Assembly: GCA_012838915.1 (NCBI GenBank)
Contig: DUOI01000110.1
Coordinates: forward strand, 1-37,362
Length of the DNA stretch: 37,362 nucleotides
Direction of reading: 5' to 3'
From: Clostridiales bacterium
Lineage (GTDB): Bacteria > Bacillota > Clostridia > Caldicoprobacterales > DTU083
The number at the start of each line of letters is the position of its first letter. Position 1 is the first letter of the stretch. Under the pieces are notes generated by a model. That model did no database searches. It had not been told where the DNA came from and saw only the letters and a list, made by a program, of their open reading frames with translations. The position numbers and the translations under genes were made by a program. Shown one piece after another: positions 16,908 through 25,747 of the stretch.

Positions 16908-17456
16908 TTGAAGACAAGAGATATGTTGCTAATTGCATTATTTGCTGCATTGACAGCCGTGGGAGGCTTTTTGAATATTCCCACTCCTACCGTGCCATTT
17001 TCCCTGCAATTTTTATTCTGTGCCTACGCAGGTGTACTACTGGGGTCAAGAAATGCCCTATTGTCCCAATTGCTGTATCTGGCAATAGGTTTAATCGGTG
17101 TGCCTGTTTTTACCAAAGGCGGTGGAATCGGCTATGTGTTGCAGCCCAGCTTTGGCTTTCTACTTGGATTTGCTATATGTGCCTTTATCATCGGCTTCAT
17201 TGTTGAACGGGCTTCTAAACCGGGAATTCTGCGCATATCAGCTGCTGTATTATTAGGACTGGTATCCACCTATGTAATCGGAGCATTATACTTGTATCTG
17301 ATCACCAATTACCTGGCTGCTCCGGGTAACGAAATTGACTTCAGAACAGCTGTTGCCTGGGGAGTAACACCTTTTATTGTTTTCGATTTAATCAAGGCTG
17401 CCATTGTCTCCGTTACAAGTATTAAAATATTGCCTGTTTTGCGCAGGTTTTTCTGA
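16908..17456 (+). CDS. bioY: Biotin transporter BioY (ECF S component)
   Basis: A 182-residue membrane protein with five to six hydrophobic segments that binds biotin and works with an ECF energising module or alone. NIPTPTVPFSLQFLFCAYAG at about residues 23-42 and FTKGGGIGYVLQPSFGFLLG at about 67-86 are the two BioY signature loops. The TTG start at 16908 follows AAAGGGGA. No other biotin gene is nearby; the upstream BirA-type operator supports the biotin assignment independently. Confidence 0.94.
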   Translation: MKTRDMLLIALFAALTAVGGFLNIPTPTVPFSLQFLFCAYAGVLLGSRNALLSQLLYLAIGLIGVPVFTKGGGIGYVLQPSFGFLLGFAICAFIIGFIVERASKPGILRISAAVLLGLVSTYVIGALYLYLITNYLAAPGNEIDFRTAVAWGVTPFIVFDLIKAAIVSVTSIKILPVLRRFF

Positions 17457-17539
17457 TATAAACAAACATTTCAGTCGCTTACAAATACTTTTCCCTTTTG
17501 GAATAGATAGCAATTACCCGGTTAAAATGAAATAGAAAA

Positions 17540-17568
17540 TTGATTTTTGGTTATGTTTTCTATATAAT
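17540..17568 (+). promoter_or_regulatory. Promoter of the thioesterase gene
   Basis: TTGATT (17540-17545), a 17-bp spacer, TATAAT (17563-17568), 62 bases before the chosen start. Confidence 0.7.
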
Positions 17569-17630
17569 GGTCAATGTCAAGTATCTGCCGCTGCAGCCTT
17601 GTGAAATTCGGGGAATCTGGAGGTATTCGG

Positions 17631-18101
17631 ATGGAAGGTAAAACAGTAGCACATTCCAGAGCGGTTATGTCCCAGGTTATACTGCCCAGTCAGGCTAATC
17701 CCGCTGGAAATGTACATGGTGGTGAAATTATGAAACTAATGGACACCACGGCATATGTAGCGGCTGCCAGGCATGCGCATACCAATATAGTTACGGCACG
17801 GGTGGACGAGCTGTTGTTCCACACTCCTATCTTTGTTGGAGCCCTGGTTACCTGCAGGGCAGAGCTTGTATTTGTAGGCCGTACCTCTATGGAAGTATCC
17901 GTCATGGTAGAGGCGGAATACCTTCAGCAGGAAAGAGCTCCCGAAATTGCTCTGACCGCTTTGTTTACCATGGTCGCATTGGATGACAATGGGGTTCCTT
18001 GCCCGGTTCCGCCCTTGATTCTAACCACTCCTGAAGAGAAGAAGCGCTACCTGGAGGGAGAACAGCGATACGGACTTCGCAAGTCCCGTCGTAAGCAGTA
18101 A
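17631..18101 (+). CDS. Acyl-CoA thioesterase, hotdog fold (YkhA/BACH-like)
   Basis: The 156-residue product is a single hotdog domain that hydrolyses acyl-CoA to free acid and CoA in the cytoplasm. NPAGNVHGGEIMKLMD (23-38) carries the catalytic Asn/His/Gly-Gly and Asp pattern of the YciA/YkhA group, followed by the long helix, and FHTPIFVGALVTCRAELVFV forms the next strands. The start is the ATG at 17631 with TGGAGGT 7 nt upstream; a longer frame from 17574 begins right at the predicted transcription start and is unlikely. The physiological acyl chain is unknown. Confidence 0.9.
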   Translation: MEGKTVAHSRAVMSQVILPSQANPAGNVHGGEIMKLMDTTAYVAAARHAHTNIVTARVDELLFHTPIFVGALVTCRAELVFVGRTSMEVSVMVEAEYLQQERAPEIALTALFTMVALDDNGVPCPVPPLILTTPEEKKRYLEGEQRYGLRKSRRKQ

Positions 18102-18215
18102 CTTTAGAAAGGTGACTTTTGGTTATTATTTTGCTGATACACACGAAACCGTTTGTAGACAGTAAGGCTGAAATGATATAAGGCTAAATGAGTTTACTAT
18201 AAAGGAGTATGAACT

Positions 18216-19619
18216 GTGAAAGACGCAACGATGAAAACAATTAAAGAGATGTACAGGCAGCCCGGGGAGTATTTTGGCAAAACCATTTCCCTTTGCGGCT
18301 GGATTCGAAGCAATCGGAATTCCAAAGCCTTTGGGTTCATTGAGCTCAACGATGGATCCTTTTTTAAAAATATTCAGATTGTCTTTGAGGAGGAAAAGCT
18401 GGAAAACTACAAGGAGATTGCCAGGCTGGGAGTTGGCACCGCCATCCTGGTGAAGGGGGTTCTGGTTGAGACGCCCAATGCCAAACAGCCCTTTGAAATC
18501 AAGGCAGAAAGCATCCAGGTAGAAGGCCATAGTCCCTCCGATTATCCCTTGCAGAAAAAACGGCATAGTTTTGAGTTTTTGCGTACCATCGCTCATTTGC
18601 GTCCCAGAACCAATACCTTTTCTGCAGTGTTTCGTGTACGTTCCCTTTTGTCCTATGCCATTCATAAGTTTTTTCAGGAAAGGGATTTTGTATATGTACA
18701 TACGCCCATAATAACCGGAAGTGATGCGGAGGGCGCCGGTGAGATGTTCCAGGTTACCACCTTTGATTTGAAGAATGTACCTGTTACAGAAGAAGGAAGG
18801 ATTGATTACAAAGAAGATTTCTTTGGGAGGGAAACCAATCTCACCGTAAGCGGTCAGCTGAATGCGGAAGCCTATGCCTTAGCCTTCAGAAATGTATACA
18901 CTTTTGGACCTACTTTTCGGGCGGAGAATTCCAACACAGCCCGTCATGCCGCTGAATTCTGGATGATTGAGCCGGAAATGGCCTTTGCCGACCTCAATGA
19001 TGATATGATATTAGCGGAAGATATGATCAAATACATATTTGACTATGTCCTGCAGCATGCCCCTGAAGAAATGGAATTCTTCAACAATTATATTGATAAG
19101 GGATTGCTGGAGAGGCTGGATAATGTTGTTCAGTCCGAATTCGGCCGGATTACCTATACGGAAGCTGTGGAAATACTTAAGAAGAACAATGACAAGTTTG
19201 ACTACAAGGTTGAATGGGGTACCGATCTGCAAACAGAGCATGAGCGGTATTTAACGGAGAAAATCTTCAATAAGCCGGTTTTTGTCACAGATTATCCCAA
19301 GGAAATCAAAGCTTTCTATATGCGTCTGAACGATGACGGTAAAACCGTAGCAGCGATGGATTTGCTGGTACCCGGTATAGGAGAAATCATCGGGGGCAGT
19401 CAGAGAGAAGACCGTCTGGATGTATTGGATACCAGAATTCGGGGATTGGGCATGAGGGAAGAGGATTATTGGTGGTATCGTGATTTGAGAAAATACGGCG
19501 GTACCCGTCATGCCGGTTTTGGATTGGGCTTTGAAAGGGCAATCATGTATATGACGGGTATGAGCAATATCCGCGACGTGATTCCGTTTCCGAGAACGCC
19601 CAGATCCGCGGAGTTCTGA
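18216..19619 (+). CDS. asnS: Asparaginyl-tRNA synthetase
   Basis: A 467-residue class IIb aminoacyl-tRNA synthetase that charges tRNA-Asn. The N-terminal OB fold ([20 protein letters not shown], about 22-41) binds the anticodon. Class II motif 2 is [20 protein letters not shown], and motif 3 is [20 protein letters not shown] near the C-terminus, ending [10 protein letters not shown] as in AsnRS. The GTG start at 18216 has AAAGGAG (18201-18207) 8 nt upstream; an ATG at 18231 would lose five residues. No T-box leader is visible in the 114 bases before it. The TSCPD gene follows after 20 bases. Confidence 0.96.
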   Translation: MKDATMKTIKEMYRQPGEYFGKTISLCGWIRSNRNSKAFGFIELNDGSFFKNIQIVFEEEKLENYKEIARLGVGTAILVKGVLVETPNAKQPFEIKAESIQVEGHSPSDYPLQKKRHSFEFLRTIAHLRPRTNTFSAVFRVRSLLSYAIHKFFQERDFVYVHTPIITGSDAEGAGEMFQVTTFDLKNVPVTEEGRIDYKEDFFGRETNLTVSGQLNAEAYALAFRNVYTFGPTFRAENSNTARHAAEFWMIEPEMAFADLNDDMILAEDMIKYIFDYVLQHAPEEMEFFNNYIDKGLLERLDNVVQSEFGRITYTEAVEILKKNNDKFDYKVEWGTDLQTEHERYLTEKIFNKPVFVTDYPKEIKAFYMRLNDDGKTVAAMDLLVPGIGEIIGGSQREDRLDVLDTRIRGLGMREEDYWWYRDLRKYGGTRHAGFGLGFERAIMYMTGMSNIRDVIPFPRTPRSAEF

Positions 19620-19639
19620 GAAGAGGGAGACAACAGGAA

Positions 19640-19927
19640 ATGGCAACCTATAAGACAAGGGGAGTATGCTCCAGCATTATCGAATTTGAAGTTGTAGACG
19701 GGGTTTTGCACTCGGTAAGCTTCGAAAACGGCTGTGATGGAAATCTGACAGGGATCAGTCGCCTGGTGGAGGGTATGAAGGTTGAGGAGGTTATCAGCAA
19801 ACTGAAAGGGATTCCCTGTCAGGGAAACACCTCTTGCCCGGACCAATTGGCTAAGGCATTGGAGGAGTATATGGCAGGGTTGACTGCATATGAGTCAGCT
19901 GTGGAGGAAACGGCTGTAGCAGAATAG
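19640..19927 (+). CDS. TSCPD domain protein, TIGR03905 type
   Basis: A 95-residue protein made almost entirely of a TSCPD domain: GVCSSIIEFEVVDGVLHSV, then FENGCDGNLTGISRLVEGM with its conserved Cys, and CQGNTSCPDQLAKALEEY, which contains the SCPD motif itself. The same module appears at the C-terminus of some ribonucleotide reductases; the role of the free-standing form is unknown. The four Cys (including GVCSS, NGC, IPC and TSCPD) suggest metal binding. It follows asnS by 20 bases and is probably co-transcribed. Confidence 0.9.
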   Translation: MATYKTRGVCSSIIEFEVVDGVLHSVSFENGCDGNLTGISRLVEGMKVEEVISKLKGIPCQGNTSCPDQLAKALEEYMAGLTAYESAVEETAVAE

Positions 19928-19977
19928 TGGGAGTTAATAAGCATCAACGAACGGAAAAGCACAAGGGGGAATCAATC

Positions 19978-21036
19978 ATGTATAAAGAAATGCTGAAGAA
20001 CCTGGAGTATATTTCAAAGGAAGTAGGCCTTCCCATCGAGTATACACAAGGGGGCGGAGGCAATACTTCAGTGAAGCTGGATAATGAGCTGATGGCAGTA
20101 AAGGCTTCCGGATTCAAGTTAAAGCAGGTAAACGCCAAAGAGGGATATGTGGTAGTAAACTATAAGAGAATTCTGGAATACTATAACCAGGTTGACCTGA
20201 GTCAGGAAAGGGATTACGAGAAGGAAAGCGTTGAATTTGTAAACAGCAATATCGTGGAAATGGAGGGGCTTAAAACCCTCAGGCCTTCCGTAGAAGCCGG
20301 GTTTCATTCAGTATTGAAGAGATATGTAATTCATACCCATCCAGTCTATGCCAATATCCTTTGTTGCTCTCATAATGGCAGGGAATTGACGGACGAAATA
20401 TTTAAGAAAGAAAGCTTTGCGGTTGCATGGGTTCCCTATATCAACCCCGGATTCAGTCTAACACTGCGTATAAAGGAAGTGGTTGAAAAATGCCAAAGGG
20501 AAACCAACCGGTTCCCCCAGGTCATCTTTTTGGAAAACCATGGATTAATTTCAACGGCGGATGATGCTGAAGAATGCGCGTCACTTCATAACAAGGCCAA
20601 TGACTTGATAAAACAGCATTTTGGAATAAAGGAAGCCTACCCGGAAATACGGCTTTCAAGAATCGGAGAAAACAAATACGTTAGCAGAACAGGATACCTG
20701 ATTGATTACTTCAAGGCCAATGGAATTACCCCGGATTTTTTTAATCGCATTGTCTTATACCCCGACCAGCTTGTTTATCTTAATGGCAGCTTTTCGGCGG
20801 ACGGCAACGACAATAAAATGAACATCAATCCGAAAACAGGAGAGATTACTTATCTCGCTAATGAATCTGAAGCACAGACCATAGAAGAAACATTGCTGGC
20901 TTATATTTATGTTATTGATAACATTAAGAAGCTTAATCTGCGGTTAAAAACTATGAGCGATAAGGAAATAGACTTTATAATGAATTGGGAAAGTGAACGC
21001 TACCGCAAAAGCCTGGTCAAGAATCTGGAGAAATGA
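19978..21036 (+). CDS. Class II aldolase/adducin family protein
   Basis: A 352-residue protein with the zinc-dependent class II (fuculose/rhamnulose-phosphate) aldolase fold. GGGGNTSVKL (25-34) binds the substrate phosphate; His118 and His120 in IHTHPVYAN and His187 in LENHGLI form the zinc site. The start is the ATG at 19978 with AAGGGGGA upstream. Such enzymes cleave ketose 1-phosphates to DHAP and an aldehyde, or act as epimerases or decarboxylases. It resembles the aldolase half of fused aldolase/short-chain-dehydrogenase proteins; an SDR gene lies about 2.1 kb away. The 3' end overlaps the convergent DeoR gene by 20 bases. Confidence 0.87.
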   Translation: MYKEMLKNLEYISKEVGLPIEYTQGGGGNTSVKLDNELMAVKASGFKLKQVNAKEGYVVVNYKRILEYYNQVDLSQERDYEKESVEFVNSNIVEMEGLKTLRPSVEAGFHSVLKRYVIHTHPVYANILCCSHNGRELTDEIFKKESFAVAWVPYINPGFSLTLRIKEVVEKCQRETNRFPQVIFLENHGLISTADDAEECASLHNKANDLIKQHFGIKEAYPEIRLSRIGENKYVSRTGYLIDYFKANGITPDFFNRIVLYPDQLVYLNGSFSADGNDNKMNINPKTGEITYLANESEAQTIEETLLAYIYVIDNIKKLNLRLKTMSDKEIDFIMNWESERYRKSLVKNLEK

Positions 21037-21784
21037 TTCTTACGCCCTGGCCAATTATCTCTTTCTCCCAATCTTCCGGCAGTGAAACATCGGATATGAA
21101 ATGAGTGATGTCAGACAGCAATGCGGTAACAATATATCCTAATCTTTGGAATTTTGTATGATCACACAGAAAAATAACCTCTTTTGAGTGTTGAATCATC
21201 AGCTTTCGAATGGTGGATTCCTGTTCATTGGAATCGGTAGCACCCAGCTGAGGAGAAAAACCCTTACAGGAGAAGAATACCTTGTCGGCATGATAACTGC
21301 TGACAGCAGCTTCTGCAGCCCGTCCCACACAGGACAGGCTTTTTTTTCGCAAAAAACCTCCGGTGGATATAATGTTGATTTCATTGCATTGAGCCAGTTC
21401 CAGGATAATTCGTTCTGCATTGGTGATAACTGTCAATCCCTTTTTTTCCTTCAGGTGTTTGGCCACATACAGAGAGGAGGTACTGGCATCCAGAAACAGG
21501 GTATTTCCGTCCTGCACCAATGAAGCAGCCAAGCTGCCGATAGTATTCTTGCCCTCGATATTGATGCCCTCTCTTACTTCTAATGACGGTTCCATGTTTA
21601 TATCATCTGCCAGCACAGCACCGCCGTGGGTCCGAATTATCAGACCCTGGGCTTCCAAAGTCCTTAAGTCACGGCGGATGGTTTCCTCTGTTACTTTAAA
21701 CCTTACAGCTGCTTCCTGCACGGTAATGCTTTTTTTGTCATGTAAAAGGGATAAAAGATGATTTCTTCGTTCTATTCCAAACAC
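21017..21784 (-). CDS. DeoR/GlpR-family transcriptional regulator
   Basis: A 255-residue regulator: an N-terminal HTH (RRNHLLSLLHDKKSITVQEA, then TEETIRRDLRTLEAQGLI and RTHGGAV) is followed by a DeoR sugar-phosphate effector domain (DGNTLFLDASTSSLYVAKHL, ITNAERIILEL, STGGFLRKKS). Family members are usually repressors released by a phosphorylated sugar. The start is GTG at 21784, with AGGTG upstream. It is the last gene of the SDR-PHP-DeoR operon (23-base gap) and is the natural candidate to control that operon and the divergent dehydrogenase. Confidence 0.94.
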   Translation of the reverse strand: MFGIERRNHLLSLLHDKKSITVQEAAVRFKVTEETIRRDLRTLEAQGLIIRTHGGAVLADDINMEPSLEVREGINIEGKNTIGSLAASLVQDGNTLFLDASTSSLYVAKHLKEKKGLTVITNAERIILELAQCNEINIISTGGFLRKKSLSCVGRAAEAAVSSYHADKVFFSCKGFSPQLGATDSNEQESTIRKLMIQHSKEVIFLCDHTKFQRLGYIVTALLSDITHFISDVSLPEDWEKEIIGQGVRIISPDS

Positions 21785-21807
21785 GTCTACACCTGCCTGT
21801 TATTTCC

Positions 21808-23103
21808 TTATGATCTGCTTAAACTTAAGCCTATTTCCTTAAATACCTGGATTCGTTGATCCAGATCCGGATACTTAAGAATAGTCTCTTCTGAGAACAG
21901 CCCTTTACCCTGGTCTTTTGCAGCAGCCAGTTCATGGCCTATCAATGCCCAGGTGGAATCAAAAAGGTTTTGATATTTTTCGTGCCGCATGGCAGTGCAG
22001 ATAAATGACTGCCGTGAGGAATTGATGTCTTCACCGCTTATTTGGAAAAAACCATGTTTTTCGCATAGCCTCCTGATTCGATCCAGCTGTTGATGACTGT
22101 TTCTGGAGGGCATATATGTAACCGCGTTAAAATTGAGCTCCGTTATCACTTCAAAAAGCTCATCCAAATAGTCGTCCTCGAATTTTTGAGATTTTTTATC
22201 TCCGGTTACCGACTCTCCCACATCACCCAGGTATGCATAAGCTGAGATAGCACCGATTTTCTTTGACAAGGCAATAACTTCCCGTACATCAGGACATTCC
22301 TCTGTTGCATCAATATAAAAGCCGGCAACCATTTCTCCTTTCAGCAAACCCAGGAGATCGTACTCATAATGTGGGTTGGATTCATCGGATAGAAAGCCAT
22401 TGATTTTTTCGCTGATGTTCAGCTTTAATTGGTTGCGCAGGTAGTCAAGCAATGACTGTCCCTTACCGAATTGTTGAATGAGCCGCAGAGAAAGTGCATA
22501 TAGAATATGCCGCTCTGTGATGCTCCCTCCTTTGTTGTATTGAGACAGGGGTATCACATCCCGGTCAAAATCCAGTGCAAGCGCCTGCTCACTGACCAAG
22601 GCATTGATTTTATCCACCATTTTACGGTTACGACGGTTGCGGTGTTCCCGGTAAGGCCTAAAGTATTCTTCCACCGTATTAATCTGTGTATGTGGTATCC
22701 CATGAAGAGCAATATAGGCAACGGAATCCTGATCCGGATTATTGATTCGCCTGCCTGATAAAGGAGTACCGGAAAAGTCCACTCTGCATTCTATCCCGAT
22801 GGTAGTAGCCATCCCTACAATTTTACCCGCCTCAATAAACTCCTGTGCACCGCTGATGGAATCATGATCCATAATTCCGGCAGTAGCCAAACCTGCCTGG
22901 TATGCCATCCAGACAGCCTTTGTGGGGGAATAGGGGGAAAAGGAAAAAGTGGTATGAATGTGGTTGTTCACATCTTTTCCGGTTTTCGGCTTTGTCAGTT
23001 CACCGTTATTGATTTTTCTCATCAGGCAGCGCAGACTATCCAGCCGAACTTCCAGAACATCGTCATTGAGATTTTGTTTAAGTTGTGCTACGTTTTTGGC
23101 CAT
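21808..23103 (-). CDS. PHP-domain phosphoesterase-like protein
   Basis: A 431-residue protein with a polymerase-and-histidinol-phosphatase (PHP) metallohydrolase domain: VNNHIHTTFSFSPYSP (about 45-60; HxH metal ligands), GIMDHDSISGAQEF, TIGIECRVDF and YIALHGIPH, with a late GEDINSSRQSF. These sites bind two or three metals for phosphate ester hydrolysis. The protein is longer than HisK-type phosphatases because of a helical middle region. GGAGGATTAAT precedes the ATG. It lies between the SDR and DeoR genes (28- and 23-base gaps), so a sugar-phosphate substrate is plausible. The exact reaction is unknown. Confidence 0.85.
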   Translation of the reverse strand: MAKNVAQLKQNLNDDVLEVRLDSLRCLMRKINNGELTKPKTGKDVNNHIHTTFSFSPYSPTKAVWMAYQAGLATAGIMDHDSISGAQEFIEAGKIVGMATTIGIECRVDFSGTPLSGRRINNPDQDSVAYIALHGIPHTQINTVEEYFRPYREHRNRRNRKMVDKINALVSEQALALDFDRDVIPLSQYNKGGSITERHILYALSLRLIQQFGKGQSLLDYLRNQLKLNISEKINGFLSDESNPHYEYDLLGLLKGEMVAGFYIDATEECPDVREVIALSKKIGAISAYAYLGDVGESVTGDKKSQKFEDDYLDELFEVITELNFNAVTYMPSRNSHQQLDRIRRLCEKHGFFQISGEDINSSRQSFICTAMRHEKYQNLFDSTWALIGHELAAAKDQGKGLFSEETILKYPDLDQRIQVFKEIGLSLSRS

Positions 23104-23131
23104 ATTAATCCTCCGTTTAGTTAGCTGAGCC

Positions 23132-23908
23132 TTATCTCATTTCCTGACCGCCGGTTACATTGATAGCCTGTCCGGTCATATAGCTGGCTTCATCTGATGC
23201 CAGGAACACCATTACATTGGCAACGTCTTCGTAATGGCAGGTTCGTCCCAACGGTACCTGTCCCAGATACTTCTGTCTTACCTCTTCTTCTGTTAGGCCT
23301 TGATTTCTGGCATATTGCTTATACAGGCTGTTTACCCAGAGCGGTGAGTCCATCAGATTTCCGGGGCAGATTGCATTGACACGGATTCCATGTTCAGCCA
23401 ATTCCAAAGCCAGGCTCTGAGTCAGACCGATACCGCCAAATTTGGAGGCAGCATAAGCCGAATTCTTGTAAGAACCCTTCTTGCCTGATTTACTGTTAAT
23501 CTGTATAATATTTCCCCTCTTTTGAGGTATCATCACCCGGGCTGCTGCCCTGGCACACAGGAAATAACCAATCAGGTTTACCTCCATCATCTTGCGCCAT
23601 TCGTCGGGACTGAAGTCTGTTACAGGCTTTGCAATCAGGATAGCTGCATTTGCCACCAGTAAATCCAGTTTGCCGAATTTTTCAACGGCAAAGTCCACCA
23701 TTTTTTCTACCTGCACATCATTGCTGACATCCACCTGGAATGCAGCGCCGTTTGATAGGCTTGAAGCAACCTTTTCGGCGGCACCTATGTTGATATCCGC
23801 TACCACTACATTGCAGCCTTCACGATCCAATCTCTGAGCAAGAGCCTCACCCAACCCCTGAGCACCTCCGGTAATTACAGCTGTTTGTCCTTTTAATCTT
23901 TGATGCAT
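23132..23908 (-). CDS. Short-chain dehydrogenase, sorbitol-6-phosphate dehydrogenase-like
   Basis: A 258-residue classical SDR: cofactor motif TGGAQGLG (13-20), Asp38 in VVADIN which favours NAD(H), NAA (87-89), and catalytic Ser139, Tyr152 and Lys156 (YAASK). The C-terminus TGQAINVTGGQEMR resembles SrlD/SorD sorbitol-6-phosphate 2-dehydrogenases, which convert D-glucitol 6-phosphate to fructose 6-phosphate. Its position opposite an L-sorbose-1-phosphate-reductase-like gene supports a sorbose/sorbitol-type pathway. GGAGGGAAAG precedes the ATG. It is the first gene of the minus-strand operon. Confidence 0.88.
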   Translation of the reverse strand: MHQRLKGQTAVITGGAQGLGEALAQRLDREGCNVVVADINIGAAEKVASSLSNGAAFQVDVSNDVQVEKMVDFAVEKFGKLDLLVANAAILIAKPVTDFSPDEWRKMMEVNLIGYFLCARAAARVMIPQKRGNIIQINSKSGKKGSYKNSAYAASKFGGIGLTQSLALELAEHGIRVNAICPGNLMDSPLWVNSLYKQYARNQGLTEEEVRQKYLGQVPLGRTCHYEDVANVMVFLASDEASYMTGQAINVTGGQEMR

Positions 23909-24086
23909 TTCTTTCCCTCCAATTATGTTGAAATTATTTTAATCCTATTATGATGTCATTTCTGTATGGATTGATGTGGTTTAAATATTCAGTTATGCTT
24001 TAATATATTACAAATGCCGGCAGTTATTAGGACTTAATAAACCTTTATTGCGTGGATTAGTTTATTCTATATTCAAGGGGTTACTA

Positions 24087-24121
24087 ATATACATTATAGT
24101 ATATATGTTGATTTGTGTCTA
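24087..24121 (-). promoter_or_regulatory. Promoter of the SDR-PHP-DeoR operon with an inverted repeat around the -10
   Basis: On the minus strand: TAGACA (24116-24121), a 17-bp spacer, TATAAT (24093-24098). The -10 is exactly the spacer of an inverted repeat ATATAC/GTATAT (24087-24092 and 24099-24104), a likely repressor site. The leader to the SDR start is about 180 nt. Confidence 0.7.
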
Positions 24122-24148
24122 TATTTTTGTTTTTAATGTTGTAATGTG

Positions 24149-24177
24149 TTGATTTTCACCATTTAATATGATAGGAT
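24149..24177 (+). promoter_or_regulatory. Promoter of the SorE-like dehydrogenase gene
   Basis: TTGATT (24149-24154), a 17-bp spacer, TAGGAT (24172-24177). The -10 is moderate. Confidence 0.5.
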
Positions 24178-24244
24178 AGTAACGAGTCCAGGGAGCTCTC
24201 TCTGGCTATCAATACAACATCTTTAATGGAGGTGTACATTTCCT

Positions 24245-25510
24245 ATGAAAACAAAAGCAGTTCGAATGTATGGGAAAAACGACTTGAGATTAGAAGAATT
24301 TGAACTTCCTGAAATACAGGAAGATGAAATCTTGGCTCATATCATATCTGACAGCATCTGTATGTCTTCCTACAAGGCAGCAATTCAAGGAACCGACCAC
24401 AAGAGAGTTCCAAAGGATATAGATAAAAACCCGGTTATTATCGGGCATGAATTTTGCGGCGAAATCATCCAGGTAGGAAGCAAATGGAAAAACGACTTTA
24501 AACCCGGGCAGAAATTTACTGTCCAACCTGCATTGAACCAGGAAGATGATCCCTATGCGGCACCAGGTTATTCTTTCCGCTATATCGGCGGAAATGCAAC
24601 CTATATTATCATACCCAGCGTGGTAATGGAGCTGGGGTGTCTTCTGCCCTACGAGGGTGACGCCTTTTTCTACGGCTCCCTGGCCGAACCCATGTCATGT
24701 ATAGTAGGCGCTTTTCGTGCTAACTATCACACAACCCCGGGCAGTTATGATCATAAAATGGGTGTGGTTGAAGGCGGAAACATGGCTATACTGGCAGGAG
24801 TAGGCCCAATGGGATTAGGGGCTATCGATTTAGCCCTGCACAATGAAAGAAAGCCCAGGCTTCTTGTTGTAACCGATATCAATGAAGAAAGGCTTGAACG
24901 TGCAGCATCCATATATACAGTGGAAGAAGCAGCAAAGAACGGAATCAAGCTGGTATATGTCAATACTTCTGCACCCGATAAGGGCGTAGATTATCTGATG
25001 AGCCTTACTGACGGAAAAGGCTATGATGATGTATTTGTATTCGCACCGGTTAAATCGGTAATTGAAATGGGCGACCAAATTTTAGGCTATGACGGCTGCC
25101 TGAACTTTTTTGCAGGTCCCAACCAGCAAAAATTCTATGCCAATTTTAACTTCTATAATGTACATTATAATGCTACTCATATTGTGGGTACCAGCGGCGG
25201 CAACACTGAAGATATGAGAATATCCCTTGATATGATGGGAAAGGGATTAATCAGTCCGGCTTCCATGATCACCCATGTAGGAGGTCTAAATAGCGTTATC
25301 GAAACCACTTTGAATCTGCCTAATATCCCTGGAGGCAAAAAACTCGTTTATACCAACATAGATATGGAATTAACGGCAATCAAAGATTTTCGGGAGAAGG
25401 GCAAGACCGATCCGTTCTTTGCCAAACTGGCTGACATAGTAGAACAAAATAACGGATTGTGGTGTGCGGAAGCAGAAAAATATCTGCTGACAAATTCCAA
25501 ACCCATTTAG
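24245..25510 (+). CDS. Zinc-type MDR dehydrogenase, L-sorbose-1-phosphate reductase-like
   Basis: A 421-residue medium-chain dehydrogenase, longer than the usual 340-380. GHEFCGE (67-73) and SLAEPMSC (145-152) hold the catalytic zinc ligands; DSICMSSYKA (36-45) is the region that in most relatives reads C-G-S/T-D. The NAD(P) motif is GVGPMG (185-190). Overall layout, including AAPGYSFRYIGGNATYIIIP and the C-terminal NIPGGKKLVYTNI, resembles SorE L-sorbose-1-phosphate reductases. SorE makes D-glucitol 6-phosphate, which the divergent SDR could oxidise to fructose 6-phosphate. No PTS or other transporter is present, so the physiological substrate is open. Confidence 0.78.
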   Translation: MKTKAVRMYGKNDLRLEEFELPEIQEDEILAHIISDSICMSSYKAAIQGTDHKRVPKDIDKNPVIIGHEFCGEIIQVGSKWKNDFKPGQKFTVQPALNQEDDPYAAPGYSFRYIGGNATYIIIPSVVMELGCLLPYEGDAFFYGSLAEPMSCIVGAFRANYHTTPGSYDHKMGVVEGGNMAILAGVGPMGLGAIDLALHNERKPRLLVVTDINEERLERAASIYTVEEAAKNGIKLVYVNTSAPDKGVDYLMSLTDGKGYDDVFVFAPVKSVIEMGDQILGYDGCLNFFAGPNQQKFYANFNFYNVHYNATHIVGTSGGNTEDMRISLDMMGKGLISPASMITHVGGLNSVIETTLNLPNIPGGKKLVYTNIDMELTAIKDFREKGKTDPFFAKLADIVEQNNGLWCAEAEKYLLTNSKPI

Positions 25511-25523
25511 TTTTGTAGAAGCA

Positions 25524-25563
25524 ATGGATGGCAGCGCTCCGGGAACGGATTACTGCCATCCAT
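25524..25563 (+). terminator. Hairpin after the SorE-like gene, possible terminator
   Basis: A perfect 11-bp stem (ATGGATGGCAG 25524-25534, CTGCCATCCAT 25553-25563) with an 18-nt loop. Only TT follows directly; a T-rich run comes 17-26 bases later, so termination may be weak. Confidence 0.5.
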
Positions 25564-25686
25564 TTCACCGTATACAACTATTTTTCATTTTACCGGATAA
25601 AAAATATGTAAAAAATGCGTAATATTATATGCAAAGATTTTACCAAATTACGAACATGAAATTGTAATAAGTGCGGAAGGATAAGT

Positions 25687-25715
25687 TTGCACTGTATTAC
25701 AGTTTTAAATATTAT
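25687..25715 (+). promoter_or_regulatory. Promoter of the 2-oxoacid dehydrogenase operon
   Basis: TTGCAC (25687-25692), a 17-bp spacer, TATTAT (25710-25715), 33 bases before the E2 start. Confidence 0.6.
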
Positions 25716-25747
25716 TAACCAACACATGGAAGGTAAGGAGGGTTCAT

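Larger units (their letters stand above)
23909..24244. other. Divergent control region between the SDR operon and the SorE-like gene
   Basis: 336 AT-rich bases with no gene. It contains the minus-strand promoter and repeat (24087-24121), a plus-strand promoter (24149-24177), and an 18-bp imperfect hairpin CCAGGGAGCTCTCTCTGG (24188-24205) just after the plus -10, which could be an operator or a leader stem. The bases from 23940 to 24085 show nothing further. Confidence 0.6.

Noticed and set aside
18102-18215. T-box leader in front of asnS
   Set aside because: The gap is too short and lacks the conserved T-box sequence and terminator/antiterminator pair.
18126-18701. 191-residue open frame on the minus strand
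   Set aside because: It lies opposite the 5' part of asnS, has no ribosome site and is a frame shadow of a well-recognised gene.
25511-25747. Single transcription unit from the SorE-like gene to E1
   Set aside because: An 11-bp hairpin and a separate promoter lie in the gap; read-through cannot be excluded but is not shown by the sequence.
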